Below, in pieces: positions 14,527 to 26,541 of a stretch of 64,000 nucleotides of DNA. This stretch comes from Mantis religiosa. Taxonomy: Eukaryota > Arthropoda > Insecta > Mantodea > Mantidae. Under the pieces are notes generated by a model. It ran no database searches, was not told the DNA's origin, and worked only from the letters and a program-made list of their open reading frames with translations. Each line of letters opens with the position of its first letter. The stretch's first letter is position 1. Where the stretch lies: assembly GCA_030765055.1 (NCBI GenBank), contig CM060947.1:51609375-51673374 (forward strand), read 5' to 3'. The position numbers and the translations under genes were made by a program.

Positions 14527-17500
14527 AATCTATTTGGATTTCAAGTGACGTGACTCTGGTTTCGTATCTCCCCTCCTTAAAAAGCGTTGTTATTTTATCC
14601 ACTATGCACCATGACAGAGCAATAGAAGAGGATAAGTGCAGCAAAACGAAACCAGAATTGGAGAATTAATATTTAATTAAAATTATACAATGTGATGTAA
14701 AAATAAAACTACTATATACCATTCATTCTAGATGTAAAAAGGTTTATACAATTAAAATTTATTAGTTACTAATACAAAAACCTCTCAAAATGAATTACAA
14801 TATCTGGATGACGCATGTCCTCCAGCGCCTGAACACGTAAGTAAACAGGGCGCGCCTGCTGCAGGGTTAAGGTTTTTATTTTCTCCATAATGGCTAACGA
14901 TTTTGATTAAAATACGTTCAAGATATAATCATAAAATTAATTAAATAACCTGAATTGTGTTGGAAGATTCTCTTTAGTCCTTTTCATTTAGTACGACTAC
15001 TAAAGTGAACTCACAGGGAAAGATAAAATATCACTACACAAAAAATGTAGATTTCCCTAAATATTCAGTTTATATCACATAGCTTGTGCAGTTAAAGCAT
15101 TTTGAGATATTTCTTGTTATTAGTTCGATGCTTAAAACCAATAGAGTTTACTCAAATGGTAGTCCTTATTTATTTTAACAGCTCCTGGACATTTAAAGAA
15201 AATACAGTTCCAAAACCAACACCATCACACAGTGACCAGCTCTTAATATACTTCACTATAGTTTAGTCATTATGTATTCCCCTAATTAAGCCTTTCTTTG
15301 AGATAAATGTGTAGTAAATGTTTATTTCAACTTACAACAATCAAATTAAAAAGAGTTTTTAGGTTTCTACAATAGTGATTTAAATTTTACTTTTATTTTT
15401 AGTTCAGTATGTCTCAAAACGCGCCTTTCTAGTGAAAGTTGATAATCTTATTTTGATTACCCTTACTTACCCCATCTAGCAGGTCAAGTAGAAATCTATT
15501 TTTAAGAATACCTCACAAACAAACTTGCTTCAATGAAACATCCAAACTATGCATTTGCGCGAAACTTCCAAGTCTAGTAGACACAAACGAAAGCATTTTG
15601 TTGCACTAGGTCAGGGGTATACAACATTTTTCGCCAGTAATTGTATCCGATGCAGAGAGCACACACGTCGTGTAATTGGATTATCTCTCGTGTTTGAAGT
15701 AAGAGAGTAGATTATGTTACATCATCCGCGACGTTTCCTGAAGAGCTAGCGTCGGGTATAACGTCGTTACGTCACAGCGTCCCTAACAAGCCCCTCGTCT
15801 GCAATTCGATTAACAAGACAGGCCTGCACGCTCTTTAATTACTGGACACCCGGGTTTGAGTCCTGGTTCAATCTTTAATGCAAACAATGAATTACTCCAT
15901 CCGATGTAGTACATTCGCTGTCCAATCTTCTATAAAGTATTCATAAACAACTCCTTATCTTCCTCATTACGTATCACTAATTGGAGGCGATATACCAAAA
16001 ATTAGATATCCAAACTTCACTGGAAATACAGGTTTTCGGACCCTTGAAACCCTCTAATTATGCACCTCTGTGCATGACTCAAAAAGGAAAAGTAAGTACC
16101 GTAATAATCGCCTTATCCCAAACTACCTTTCGTATAGCAATCGTTTTGAAAGTGTTCATTTTCTCAAAGTGGCCTAACGAATTAGTTTAAAAGACAATAT
16201 GTTTAAGAACAGTTTTATTACAAATTCAATATATAGTAGGAATTTTATTGTCATGTATACAATGAAATTCTCATTATGTATGACTTGTATAGCTGCAAAC
16301 TGTAAAAAATATAGAAAATCAAGCTACACCAAAAATATTGATATCAGTAAAACTCAAGTTTTATTTTAAATCTTTGCTTGAATTTAATAATTTCCGAGAA
16401 ATATTATATTATAGCTTTGAATTTAAAATATTTTACTTTTCTCAAATGCAGGGTCATTAACAGTTTTCTTGCTCTCTCTCTCTGTCTCTTGTTTTTCTCT
16501 TGGCCTTAAGAACAGTGGAATGTAGGACCTGTCTTAAAGGAGTTCACTATAATTTAAAGTTTACAGTATTCTTCCAATTCTATTACATACCAAAATAAAT
16601 AAAGAATAAAACGATTTTTGTTAGTTTTTTACTTCTATGATCAATAAGCAGATAGCAGAATAAGCCTTTGTAAGAACACTTTCTCTAAAGCAAGTAAAGG
16701 TCATGTGGGTGCCGCGCATTAGGTATGTTTTCTATTTTATTTTAATCTAATTTAACGTTTACAGGAACACATACACCTTTTGTTGTAAGTAAAAGAGAAA
16801 TATCTCTTAGGAAACCAAATGGATTGTCAAATAATTAACAAAAGTTTTGCATTCATAAAATCAGCAGGAACGCAACACTTTACGTTGTGAATCAAAACCA
16901 ACAGGAACTAATATCTAACATTTGTCCAATACCACAAAATTACTTCAACATATATTTTGTGCTAGCACATCATCTACAGTTATAAGAAGGAAGAGGACAC
17001 CACAAGCTACTCAACTAAACTCAAGATATACATTTTATCTTTAATGCACCTATTTTGATAACTCTGACCTTTTAGTTAAAATTGTTAGTCAAATAAAATA
17101 ATATAATGTACTTTATTTAAAAAGAATGACTACATTTTCTGAAAAGTATTGCCAATTTAATAGTTATAATAATATTTATAATAATTTATAATAATAAGCT
17201 CCAAAGATGCTGCTCCAATCCATCCAAGTATACTTTAAGTGATAATTGTTTTAATTTAGTTGAAAAGGAGCGATCTTTTTATTAAATTTTGCCTGTATTA
17301 AGAACATTTTATGATAAATTAAATGTATATGTTGATATTCTGGTAATAGTCTCTGAAGTTTTCTTCATTCTGATTTTCACACAACTGGTAAACCGTTATA
17401 GATGGCGTCTTACCACAGAAAAACATTACGTTCACCTCAACAGACAATTTACCTCAAAGAACATGTTTTGTTACATTTTCTTAAAGTTTTATTAGATATT

Positions 17501-18715
17501 GTTTGTTAATGATCTGAAATTTCATAAATTTTCAGGTGCTAAGGTTTGTTATTAGTTTGTTCCTGGTGCACATGCGGCTTACATCTTTATTAACAACTGT
17601 GTATAGGTTTCGTGGGAATATGCTCTGGAAACTGTGTGAAACAAAAGCTAGTGATTTGAGAAGCATATTTGAAGCTAACGAATCAGACTTTTTTTAGGAT
17701 AGATACAACACACATTTAGTTTTAGTTACTGAAGTCTGGAACCAAACAATGGTAGTCTATCTATTCAAAAAGATACGAATTATTTAAAACTTTAAACTCA
17801 GAGCAGTGAATGTCTTGGAATTCTTAATTTCTATTAAATTTGTTGACGTAATTTAGTGTTTTGACGAAACTTACATTCTTAAGGTAAATGTTGGATAACA
17901 TACAATTACAGCTTCTTAAAAGTTTCCCTATTTTCTCAGTTATTCAATTTGATATAAGGGACGCAAGCCATTATTGTTCCCCATCCCAAATCTAACAAAG
18001 AACCTTCAAACTTCTTAGCTGTCTTCCACTTTACTTAAGATATAACTTTGTATATACTCTTGGAGAAAATAGCTTGCAGTCACTTCATATGCATTTTGGC
18101 AGAGGATAAGTTGATATCACCTCACCAAATTGGTTGTCAGATGTTTGTTTGCATAGGTCATCACCTAATAGACATAGACTTTGGTTACTGATGACCAGTC
18201 AACGAAACCTGACATCGGTGAAAAAGGTTGGGTTTAATATATCATAGGCTTTCAGGGTCACAGTGCAGAGCTAGTGAACCGCAATTCCAAACAAACCGAA
18301 AAATAAATTCAGCGTACGAAATGTTTAAAAAATAAGTACGGCAATTTACTTGATTGGGTGTTTTGTTCATATCCAAAGAAATGTATATTCAAGTCAGAAT
18401 GGTTCTTTTTGTGTGACAGATTTCAAATATAGGTATTTTATATAAATACATAATATTCATAATTGGAATGCCAACACTCATTGAGAAATACGTGTTCATT
18501 GATCTAAGCTCCTATTTCTTCTTCAGATATCCTTTTATGGTTTCAGAATTAGCAGTACAGTGTACTACAATATATTTCCTAAAAGTTTACAAGTAAAACT
18601 CCTCAACACGTCTGTATTAATAGAAGGTCGCATGACGTTATAAGGTCAAACAGTAAATTCTTGTGCAATTCAAGTAATTTGTCATTTAAAGGTAGACAAT
18701 TTCGTTCAACAGATG
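14527..18715. other. long unassigned AT-rich stretch
   Basis: No gene or complete element was found in 4.2 kb. Minor items: a pyrimidine-rich run near 16474-16500, a lone hAT-like end caggggtatacaac at 15612 without a partner, and a weak box B-like patch near 15853. All open frames are short and motif-free. Confidence 0.5.
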
Positions 18716-18717
18716 CG

Positions 18718-19250
18718 TGATTACACACAGTGTGTTATGCGCACAATGGTGGGAGGTCCGGGTTCGAATCCCGTGGCCGACACACCTGATCCATGGGCAC
18801 TTTCAGATTTTATTGATATTAAGTTAATTTAGATTTGGTAAATGTTTTTAGGTTTGGTAAATGCTGTGCCAGCATCCGCGGATGCTGGTCTATAAATTAT
18901 TTTTGATCCGTATATTGTTGCAAGTCAACTAAAAATTTTAATTCCAGTAGGTACTGCAGGTTTTTCCTGGGTCGACAGATGAATGATGGGTAGATGAATT
19001 ACATCTCCCGAATTACCTATCCCTTCATTTCATCTCCATTATCATTTCACACCATCTCTCATCTGGTGGTCTTTTTCGAGGTAGGAGTATCGGCGGGTGC
19101 CTCGGCGGTGCATGGAAGGATGATATACTCTGATTTAACCACTTCCTCTTCCAGTAGTTCGTTTGCTGGTGTCCGAACCGATTGCTGGGACCGCTTCGAC
19201 ACCACAGTCCGCCTACGAATGTATCCATACCGCTTATGAACCATCGGCTT
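18718..19250 (+). mobile_element. SINE-C copy, interrupted
   Basis: The tRNA-like head is at 18718-18785 (box B gggttcgaatcccgtggcc). The body resumes near 18958 (tttttcctgggtcgacag, attacatctcc, atggaaggatgatat, cttcctcttccagtag), as in the copies at 40787 and 62519. About 160 bases of extra sequence at roughly 18798-18957, absent from the other copies, split head from body and contain a perfect palindrome. The 3' end is diverged and lacks the aataaa seen in the other two copies. Confidence 0.75.
18869..18888. repeat. perfect 20-bp palindrome
   Basis: ccagcatccgcggatgctgg is its own reverse complement. It sits in the insert inside SINE-C and follows two near-direct repeats of ttggtaaatg (about 18835 and 18854). 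It could fold as a cruciform or be the centre of a small inverted-repeat element. Confidence 0.9.
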
Positions 19251-21411
19251 ATAATTGGTTGGAGAGAAACGGGACGGATGAGTTACTGGCATACAGAAAA
19301 CTATTCAAGAAGAATGGCGAAAACTGACCTGAGCTGGCGGTGTAGAAGCTCTGGAGATACAAGGAGAAGAGTATTAGTCGCGGCACAGGGTTTTAATTGT
19401 TGATGTGACGTTCTGTGAGTGCTGTATGCTGTTCTGCGATCGTTAACGAGCTAGAGAAGAGCACTCCAGTAAGCGACCGGAAGAGAGAGGAGGAGTCCTA
19501 GGTTCGATATTGAAGCGAGAGAACGCTAAGAGGGAAAAGAAGTGCTGCGTTCGACACTCCAGTCGGTGAACCTGAGAGACAGAAAAAGCTGTTTTGCTCT
19601 TGCTTATTGCAAAGGCAGGAGAAAGCGAGGGCTGTTGAAAACCTGAATCAAGTCACAATATTAAAGTGTTGGGTATTTGAAATGCAAGAAACATTAAAAT
19701 AATCAATTATTTAAATATGACTGACTGGAAGCCTAATATTCGTTTGACATAAATGTATGAATTCATAAACAATAGAACTATCAAACATTTAAAGTTGTCA
19801 CACTACGTGATCACCAAGTTTCCCAGCAAACCATATCTCTTGAACCCGTCTACAATACCTGGATATTCAATAGATCTGCTACAACTGTAAACTATGGCAT
19901 CCTCTCAGCGATGTCGTGAGTGTAAGAATAAATAGCACCAGTTAAATTGGCTTATAATTTAATGGAGGCTAATAATGCGATATCTGAAATGAGTTGTTGG
20001 CTCTTTCAGCACCAAGAAATAAACTCTTGCTGAATTTTATATCTATAAAAGCAGCTACAGTACATTTTATTTGATAACTCCTGACATACCAGTATATTGG
20101 CGATTTAAAACAACTGCTTCCGTAAAAAAACGAGAAGATTAATTTGCCATGAGTCGCTGAAATGTTAACCGAAGAATTCCCCAGCGTGCTATACACGTGC
20201 TACGGATTGCGTTAAATGGAGATTAAAAGGTTTAAAAAATGACATTTTATGTGTTTAGGTTTATATCCTTATTTTACATTTTATAAACATTTTGTTATAT
20301 AATTTAGTGCTGCGAAAGCATTAAAAAAGTTGTCATATTTTTAGAAATGTTCTGCATCGGGCCTCATTTTTATCATTTCAGAAAAAAGTCATACTTGGCT
20401 AAAAATAGGAAATTTAGCTCATTTTATAGTGGAATTTACACTGCATCAGTTGGTAACATAATTTCTGAGATGGCCACTGCCTGTACGACAGAAAAATAGT
20501 AAACATTTGAATTTTAAAAGTGCGTTTACTTTGTTTACTTCATTTTAATATTCCGATAAAATACATTTTCTGTTACGAAGGCACCTTTCTCAAAAACTAC
20601 ATAAGATAAATATATCAAATTTTGAATGCATATCAAACCCACTGTAACGGAGTTTTGAATCTGCTTTTCTATTATGTGTGAAACTTAATTTTTTAAATTG
20701 ATTTTTTGTATAGTAAATTAAAGAAAAATTTGTTGCTGTATAAAAACTTCTAACATTTACGTAAATTTAACTTATATAAAAACTAGATCCACATACTCAA
20801 AAATATTGCCTGAAACAGCTGTAAATATTTCATATTTCACATCTGTAGTAGTTTCGAAAGAAAGTGAACCTTAATTTAGCAATTTTAGCATTGATGGAAT
20901 AGGGCTTTTAATCCCCCTTAAAACACTTCTTTATGACATGAAAGAAAAGACAACCATTTTATAAATAAATGCTGTTTCATCAGCGTAAATCAGTACTGCT
21001 TCCACCAATGTTCCTTACATTAGGTGGCCAAAATTGAAGGTTATAATTCACATTTAAAACACAATGTTTTGTAAACTCCCTAAATTCTACTCGCTTTTCC
21101 TTTCTTAAATTCAGAATATACTGATGTAGATGCACTCATACAGTTTTCTGCTGAACATAATTCTGTTCCAGGAACATCTTGAGCCAATTTCGCTAACTGT
21201 ACTGACTTAAATATTAGTTTTTTTTTTCAGAAGAAACTTAAATTAGCTAATGTTTTCCTGTCTATGACAAACGTTTAACCTATATTTTGTATTATAGGTA
21301 TGCATTGATTTTATGGTGTTAAAATTATACTTTTAGAAGGTGGTCTGTGTATATGTGTTCCTGTGAAGCGAAATGTCTGTTATATACCTACAAGGAGATA
21401 TGTAATAATAG
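19251..21411. other. unassigned intergenic DNA
   Basis: 19380-19640 is purine-rich and GC-richer (many gaagag and gagagg words). The remainder is AT-rich. No coding motif or element ends were found. Confidence 0.45.
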
Positions 21412-21504
21412 TTATGTATGGGACTTGCCAGGTAATTTGATGTTTATTAGTGAGTGAAAATTTTAACAATGATAAACATTAAACGTCGTTAGTCCCATAC
21501 ATAA
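21412..21504. repeat. imperfect hairpin with 14-bp outer stem
   Basis: ttatgtatgggact (21412-21425) is the exact reverse complement of agtcccatacataa (21491-21504). Inside, an 8-base pair of arms, atgtttat and ataaacat, forms a second stem. The total is about 93 bases with bulges between the stems. It may be a decayed inverted-repeat element or an RNA hairpin; nothing else supports a gene. Confidence 0.6.
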
Positions 21505-21537
21505 TTTTATCCGTTACTTAAGAAAAGTCCTCTTATA

Positions 21538-22361
21538 CCATTAATCAGGGGCGGTTTCCGAAGGGTATAGCATGTTTGCGCTACAACCAAAATGCAGGGT
21601 CTCCCTTTAATGTAATGGCATGTTCCATTTGGAGTTCATTTCGATCTTGTCTAGTGCGAGGGACCTGAGCGCGCTGTATTGTTTGCAGGTGCCAAGTAGT
21701 TCACTCCCAGATGCAAACCACTGGCATACAATAGGGAGGTATAGGGCAGGACGAACCTAGGATTTGCCGAGGCAAGTAGAGGGACGTTGCGCATGGCTGC
21801 ATGTGGTTGGTTAACCTAGCTGCCAGAGAATAGTGGATGCCTAACCTGCTCGTTCTTTCATCACAGCAGCGACATCTATTGCGCCTATGTTAAATGTAAC
21901 CTACGAGTACATAGCCACATGGTCTGTGCCGTGTTTTGTTAGCTCTGCCGTGTTCTGAGTAGTGCATCAGAAATATTTATATAAATACAGGTAATTTGTG
22001 TTATAAGAAGAAACAATGAATTCCATAAAGTGTCTTTTAGCACATCCTTTTACAAGCATGGCCTTAGAAGATAAAATTGAACTTAAGCGACTTGGAAGAC
22101 CCACGCCAAAATTAAACATCACACAGATAGAAAAAAAAAGATGTTTTAATAGGAACTTTAACAACGATGTATACGATAAATATTCTTGAGTGTTTATAAA
22201 ATGTGAATGTTGTGTTATATGCTGTGAATTACCGTTAACTAATGTGTAGAGCAGTCTGTAGTGACAGGCTTAAAGAAATTTTGTTACTTTAAAAAATTAA
22301 GTTGCATGAATAACTTTGTGAACCACCAATTTTCAGAGTCACCAGCCCCCCTGCCATTAAT
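21538..22361. mobile_element. hAT-like deletion derivative with perfect 8-bp target duplication
   Basis: The element spans 21546-22353 (808 bases), bounded by CAGGGGCGG at the left and CCCCCCTG at the right, the form of hAT ends. Both sides carry the identical octamer CCATTAAT (21538-21545 and 22354-22361), the 8-bp duplication that hAT transposases leave. Inside, at 22016-22189, is the start of a hAT transposase that stops early. Nothing of the catalytic core or dimerisation domain remains. It is therefore a nonautonomous derivative that would depend on a full-length relative. Intact duplication suggests a fairly recent insertion. Confidence 0.9.
22016..22189 (+). pseudogene. N-terminal fragment of a hAT transposase
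   Basis: 57 codons from ATG. Residues 17-31 read LEDKIELKRLGRPTP, the signature just upstream of the TTF-type zinc finger in insect hAT transposases and related zinc-finger MYM-like proteins. The end reads FNNDVYDKYS then TGA. In relatives as I recall them, the next residue is Trp (TGG), so TGA probably arose by a single G-to-A change. Beyond it no further transposase sequence is found before the element's end 160 bases later. A 57-residue product would lack DNA binding and catalysis. Confidence 0.7.
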
Positions 22362-23757
22362 ATTAATTATGCAGTGAAAGCAGAATAATAAAATATATTT
22401 CTGTACATTGTAGATGTATGTTTGTTCCTTGTTTTTCAGATAATTAAAGAAAAATGTAACATCGGACTAAGCCATCTAGTACCTAATCGATAGTCAAAGA
22501 TATTATTAGTATATCTCTGACACTATATCAGAACAGGCTTTCCTGAACAATAAGGTCCTTTTTTTCTCGCAAATTTGAACTTTATTCTTCAGCTTGACCT
22601 ACTACATTGACTCTGGTAGAGATAATTCGACTCTTTGTAGAGATTATTCTTGCCTAATGGTAAAAGGGTTACTTTTAAGTAACAAAATTTTCGCATAATA
22701 ATGTGCTTTTTCTTATGCTGGCGCATAAAATCAGTTTCGCTAGTGTTTATTTAAATTAAAATGAAGTGCTTAGAGAAACAAGCTGTTGAATATTTTCTTA
22801 AGAATGAAAGTGATACGTCATATTTTTATGAAATCATTAATGTTACCCGTCAGTAATTCCCTTATCGTGTATGGTTTTGTTAACCAACTATGAGCACTAA
22901 CGGGAAACCGTATAACAAAAACTGCCATGTTCATATTGAACCAGTTGTAAATATAATTTATTCCGGAGTAGCAGAGATTTCGCTTAACACTTGTCCAAAG
23001 TTTATGGAAGTGAGACAGCAGAGGCAAGCCGATATTAGAGCCTTTGTTAGCTATGGGAATCAATTTTCCTTTTGCACATGACAGCTGAACTTATGGACAA
23101 CTCCGTATATATTATCTTTTTATGCAAATTAACTCGACGTTACACGCATTGCCCCTTCTGCTGCAGCATTCCCTTTAGAATGCGCAATTTCCAATACAAA
23201 TACATATGCTGCCATCTATTATCCAAGTGCGGAGCTGCTGTAAACTCCAGAATCTCTATTGACAAAGCCATTTGCAGGGTGACATATGCCAGCTGTTCGG
23301 GCGATAATCTTGCGCGACCAAGTTTGTCGCGTCCAAAGCCTCAATTTAGCGCGTCACACCGTAAAGTGCTAATTGTTGTTGCACCTACCTTAATTGTTTT
23401 AAGTCGCATAACGCGGATATTGCCTAGCTTATGTTCCTTTTATCTTCAATACGGTTTTAGCTTCTTCACTGCACAGATGGAGACTCTGTCATTAAGAGAC
23501 AAAACTTGAAACTATTTGTGATATTCTTTTCTTGAGAAAAGAACTTTATTAAATATAAAGATGGATCCATATAAAACTAAACACCTTTTAGGACGTATAA
23601 TTCCTTCTAGAAATTGAAGAAATAGTTTCTTGTGGAGTAATCAAACAGTAGGGCATATGATTACTTTGTTCTTTTCTTTGTTTCTTTTAATATGTTTAAT
23701 ATTCATTATTAAAAAGGTCAGATGTGTCCAAACTTCAAAAATACCCGATACTCATAT
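22362..23757. other. unassigned intergenic DNA with one long open frame
   Basis: An open frame of 145 codons at 23072-23509 (plus) is the longest here without simple-sequence bias, but I recognise no motif. It is Cys- and Ser-rich, with no clear domain. It may be chance or an unknown repeat; not called as a gene. Confidence 0.4.
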
Positions 23758-23759
23758 TC

Positions 23760-25051
23760 TACGAGAGTGGTCTTAAGGTTTCCGACCTAATAAAAATACA
23801 AGATACTTTTTTTCCAAATTTGTTGTTTCTTTTTCAACATATACCCCTTGTAACTATACACACTTCTGCCAGCGATAATTCCATCTCCGTAACCCGTCCA
23901 AATAGTACTCGACGTTTTTCTCTGCAAAGTTATTGTTCACGAAGGTGATTGCCTCTTCATTTGAAGAAAATATCTGTCCTCCGATCGCAATTTTCAGATG
24001 AGGGAACAACAGGAAGACGCTTGGGGCTATATCTGGTGAGTAAGGCGGATGATCACGCAGTTCAAACCGTAATTCGTGGACTTTCGCCATTGCAACCGCT
24101 GAGGTGTGAGAAGGTGCGTTGTCTTGGTGAAACAGGATTTTCTTTTTCTGCGAATTTGGCCGTTTTCTCTCAAGTTCTGCCTTCAGCTCGTCAAGTAATG
24201 ATGCGTAGTATGCCCCTGAAATGGTTTTTCCGCGTTGAAGAAAATCGACTAAAATAACTCCATGACTATCTAAAAAACCGCCACCATCACTTTCCCAGCC
24301 TAAAAACAGTTTCTGCAGTTTTTGGAGCCGGTTCCCCCTTTGCAGTTCACTGTTTGGATAATTTTGTTTCAGGCGCGTAATGGTATATCCAAGTTTCATC
24401 TACAGTAAATAATCGTCGCCAAAACTCGGTTTATTACGCCTAAACTGCGCACAAAGAGCGTTGGAAATGTTAATTCCAACACGCTTTTAGTCTAACGTGA
24501 GCAAACGCGGCATCCAACGCGCGGACAGCTTTTTCATGTCTAAATGTTGATTGAATATGTGACAGACACGTTCTTTTGGCATGTTTATAGCCTCTGCTAT
24601 CTCTCTCACTTTAATTCAGTGGTCATCTAGCACCATTTGCTGAGCTTTGGCAATAATTTCGTCGGTAGTTACAGGTTTTGGTCGTCCGGAACGTCCATCG
24701 TGTAACAAGCTCTTACGGCTACGTTTAAATTCAGCTGCCCAAAATTTTACCTTGGTTAATGAATGTGCAGAGTCGCCATACACAGAATCCAACTCATCTT
24801 TGATTTGCGTTGGGGTATTGCCTTTCGAAAACAAATATATAATGACAGCTCGATACTCAATTTTGTCCATTTTCATAAAAAAAACTCACATCAACTCACT
24901 CAAACGACTGTTACATAACTATTGAGTGTACAAAATGGCTGATACTTTGGTGAGTAACTGTCATCAGATGAACAACGAAGTTTACTAGCCTTTATTTTCC
25001 AGTGCTGCCATCTTCATGTTAAGGTCGGAAACTTTTCAAACCACCCTCGTA
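23760..25051 (-). mobile_element. mariner-like DNA transposon (2), same family as (1)
   Basis: The element core is 23762-25049 (1288 bases), flanked by TA on both sides. Left end cgagagtggtcttaagg and right end (reverse complement) cgagggtggtttgaaaag form inverted repeats of about 28 bases with several mismatches. The transposase is on the minus strand and broken. A TA target duplication and about 1.3 kb length are standard for mariner. Mariner (3) starts only 156 bases to the right but has different ends. Confidence 0.93.
23854..24876 (-). pseudogene. mariner (2) transposase, broken
   Basis: Read from 24876 downward. The N-terminal 86 codons carry the helix-turn-helix region (GNTPTQIKDELDSVYGD, then GRSGRP linker). 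A middle part in another frame has VDETW with the first catalytic Asp. The C-terminal part (24399-23854) has HQDNAPSHT with the second Asp and PYSPDIAPSV, where the third Asp of D,D34D is Val. Within the middle part, the codon after SKQ is TGA where relatives have Trp. Frameshifts, the stop and the lost third Asp make it inactive. Confidence 0.9.
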
Positions 25052-25207
25052 AGTACATGGAAAACTACATGAAAAAAGAATATCATATAGCTGTTCGACC
25101 TAACCAGCATCTGAACTGGAACCTCCTGATTGTTGCAGGCACGCTATCCCCAAACTACAGCGGATGACCATATCTGGTATGGTACTGTATCATCCACTGT
25201 TGTTATA

Positions 25208-25237
25208 CGAGGGCTATCCAGAAAGTAGATTACGTTT
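25208..25237 (+). repeat. left terminal inverted repeat of mariner (3)
   Basis: About 30 bases, matched by 26510-26539 in reverse complement with one mismatch at position 9 (A versus T). This is the expected binding site of the transposase helix-turn-helix domains. Confidence 0.93.
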
Positions 25238-25369
25238 TCGTCTGTTTCCGCTAGGGGCGGGGCTGGCGCGGCCATCTTGGGTTCAGAGCGTTGCGCAGCT
25301 CAGTCGGCATCTAGCCGTGCTAGTGAGAGGTTCGTGCTGTGCTCCGTTCAGATACTGTGACGGTTTGAA

Positions 25370-26440
25370 ATGTCTGCGTTAATTGAAAATCCCGCGAGCT
25401 GCGAGGTGCGTGCAGTAATAAGGTTTCTGAATGCAAAAAACTGTAAACCGATAGAAATCTATCGGCAGCTTTGTGAAGTGTATGGGGACAACATTATTAC
25501 TGAAGGTGGAGTGCGTCAGTGGGTCATCAGATTTAAAAATGGCCGAACCAATGTTCACGACGAAGATCGAAGTGGGAGACCCAGCATAGTGACTGCCGAA
25601 CTTGTCGAAAAAGTCGATGCTAAAGTCCGTGAAAATCGAAGGTTCACAATAACGGAACTTTCTTTGAGTTTTCCACAAATTTCGCGAAGTTTGTTGCACG
25701 AAATCATCAGCGAAAAGCTTGGTTACCACAAGTTTTGTGCAAGATGGATTCCAAAAATCTTGACAGAGGACCACAAAAATCAGTGAATGGCTGCAGCGTT
25801 GAACTTTTTGGACGTTTACCATAAGGATGGTGACTCTTTACTCGATCGCATCGTTACTGGTGACGAAACCTGGGTGAAACACGTGAACTGTGGAACGAAA
25901 TTGCAATCAATGCAGTGGGGGCACACAAGTTCTCCCCAAAAACCCAAGAAATGCATGCAAACAATGTCGGCAAGGAAGATAATGGCGACTGTTTTTTGGG
26001 ACAGAAAAGGTGTGATTTTGGTGGACTTCCTGGAAAGAGGCACTACAATAAACTCTCAAAGGTATTGCCAAACTCTCCAAAAACTCAGAAGAGCCATTCA
26101 AAACAAGCGCAGAGGAATGTTGAGGTCTAAGATCTTGTTGATTCACGACAACGCCCGGCCCCACACGGCAAATGTCACTCGTGAAGTTGTTGAATCTTTT
26201 AAGTGGGAGTTGTTTCCTCATCCGCCGTACAGTCCCGACCTGGCACCGAGCGACTTCCACCTATTCCCAGCAATGAAGAAGTGGCTGGCTATGCAGCGTT
26301 TTGATGACGACGCACAGCTGCAAGAGGTAACGAAGTGGTTGAAGGCGCAGGCGGCCGAATTTTTCGAAGAAGGAATTTCCAAGCTCGTACATCGCTACGA
26401 TAAATGCCTTAATTTGAATGGTGACTATGTCGAAAAGTAG
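25370..26440 (+). pseudogene. mariner (3) transposase with a single in-frame TGA
   Basis: Reading straight through gives about 356 codons, the usual length of a mariner transposase. Order: N-terminal paired-like helix-turn-helix domains (residues 1-110; VIRFLNAKN and IYRQLCEVYGD in the first, LSLSFPQISRSLLHEI in the second), the linker motif RSGRPS near residue 66, then the catalytic domain. The catalytic domain has VTGDETW (first Asp), IHDNARPH (second Asp) and PYSPDLAPSD (third Asp), with exactly 34 residues between second and third. The one defect is TGA at codon 139, between HKNQ and MAAALNF. A CGA-to-TGA change is likely, since relatives have a basic residue there. The ATG at 25370 is chosen because the protein aligns from MSALIENP onward. 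Confidence 0.95.
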
Positions 26441-26509
26441 TATTTGAGTGTGGCTTTCATCTGTATATAATAAAATTTGTTTCCTATACTTTGTTTACTT
26501 TTTATTCCA

Positions 26510-26539
26510 AAACGTAATCTACTTTCTGGAAAGCCCTCG
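26510..26539 (-). repeat. right terminal inverted repeat of mariner (3)
   Basis: Reverse complement partner of 25208-25237, ending tactttctggaaagccctcg before the TA duplication. Confidence 0.93.
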
Positions 26540-26541
26540 TA

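Larger units (their letters stand above)
25206..26541 (+). mobile_element. mariner DNA transposon (3), nearly intact
   Basis: Core 25208-26539 (1332 bases) between TA duplications at 25206-25207 and 26540-26541. Terminal inverted repeats begin cgagggctatccagaaagta (left) and, read inward, cgagggctttccagaaagta (right). They match at 29 of the first 30 positions. The transposase frame covers 25370-26440 and is interrupted only once. Such ends and coding content suggest a young insertion. Its ends and protein differ from mariners (1), (2) and (4), so it is a separate lineage. Confidence 0.96.

Noticed and set aside
15612..15640. hAT-like end caggggtatacaac
   Set aside because: No matching right end or 8-bp duplication could be found nearby.
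19025..19403. Overlapping frames of 67-81 codons on both strands
   Set aside because: They lie on SINE-C and are not conserved in its other copies.
23072..23509. 145-codon frame without simple-sequence bias
   Set aside because: No motif, no clear start context, no homologous copy in the window; not enough to call a gene.
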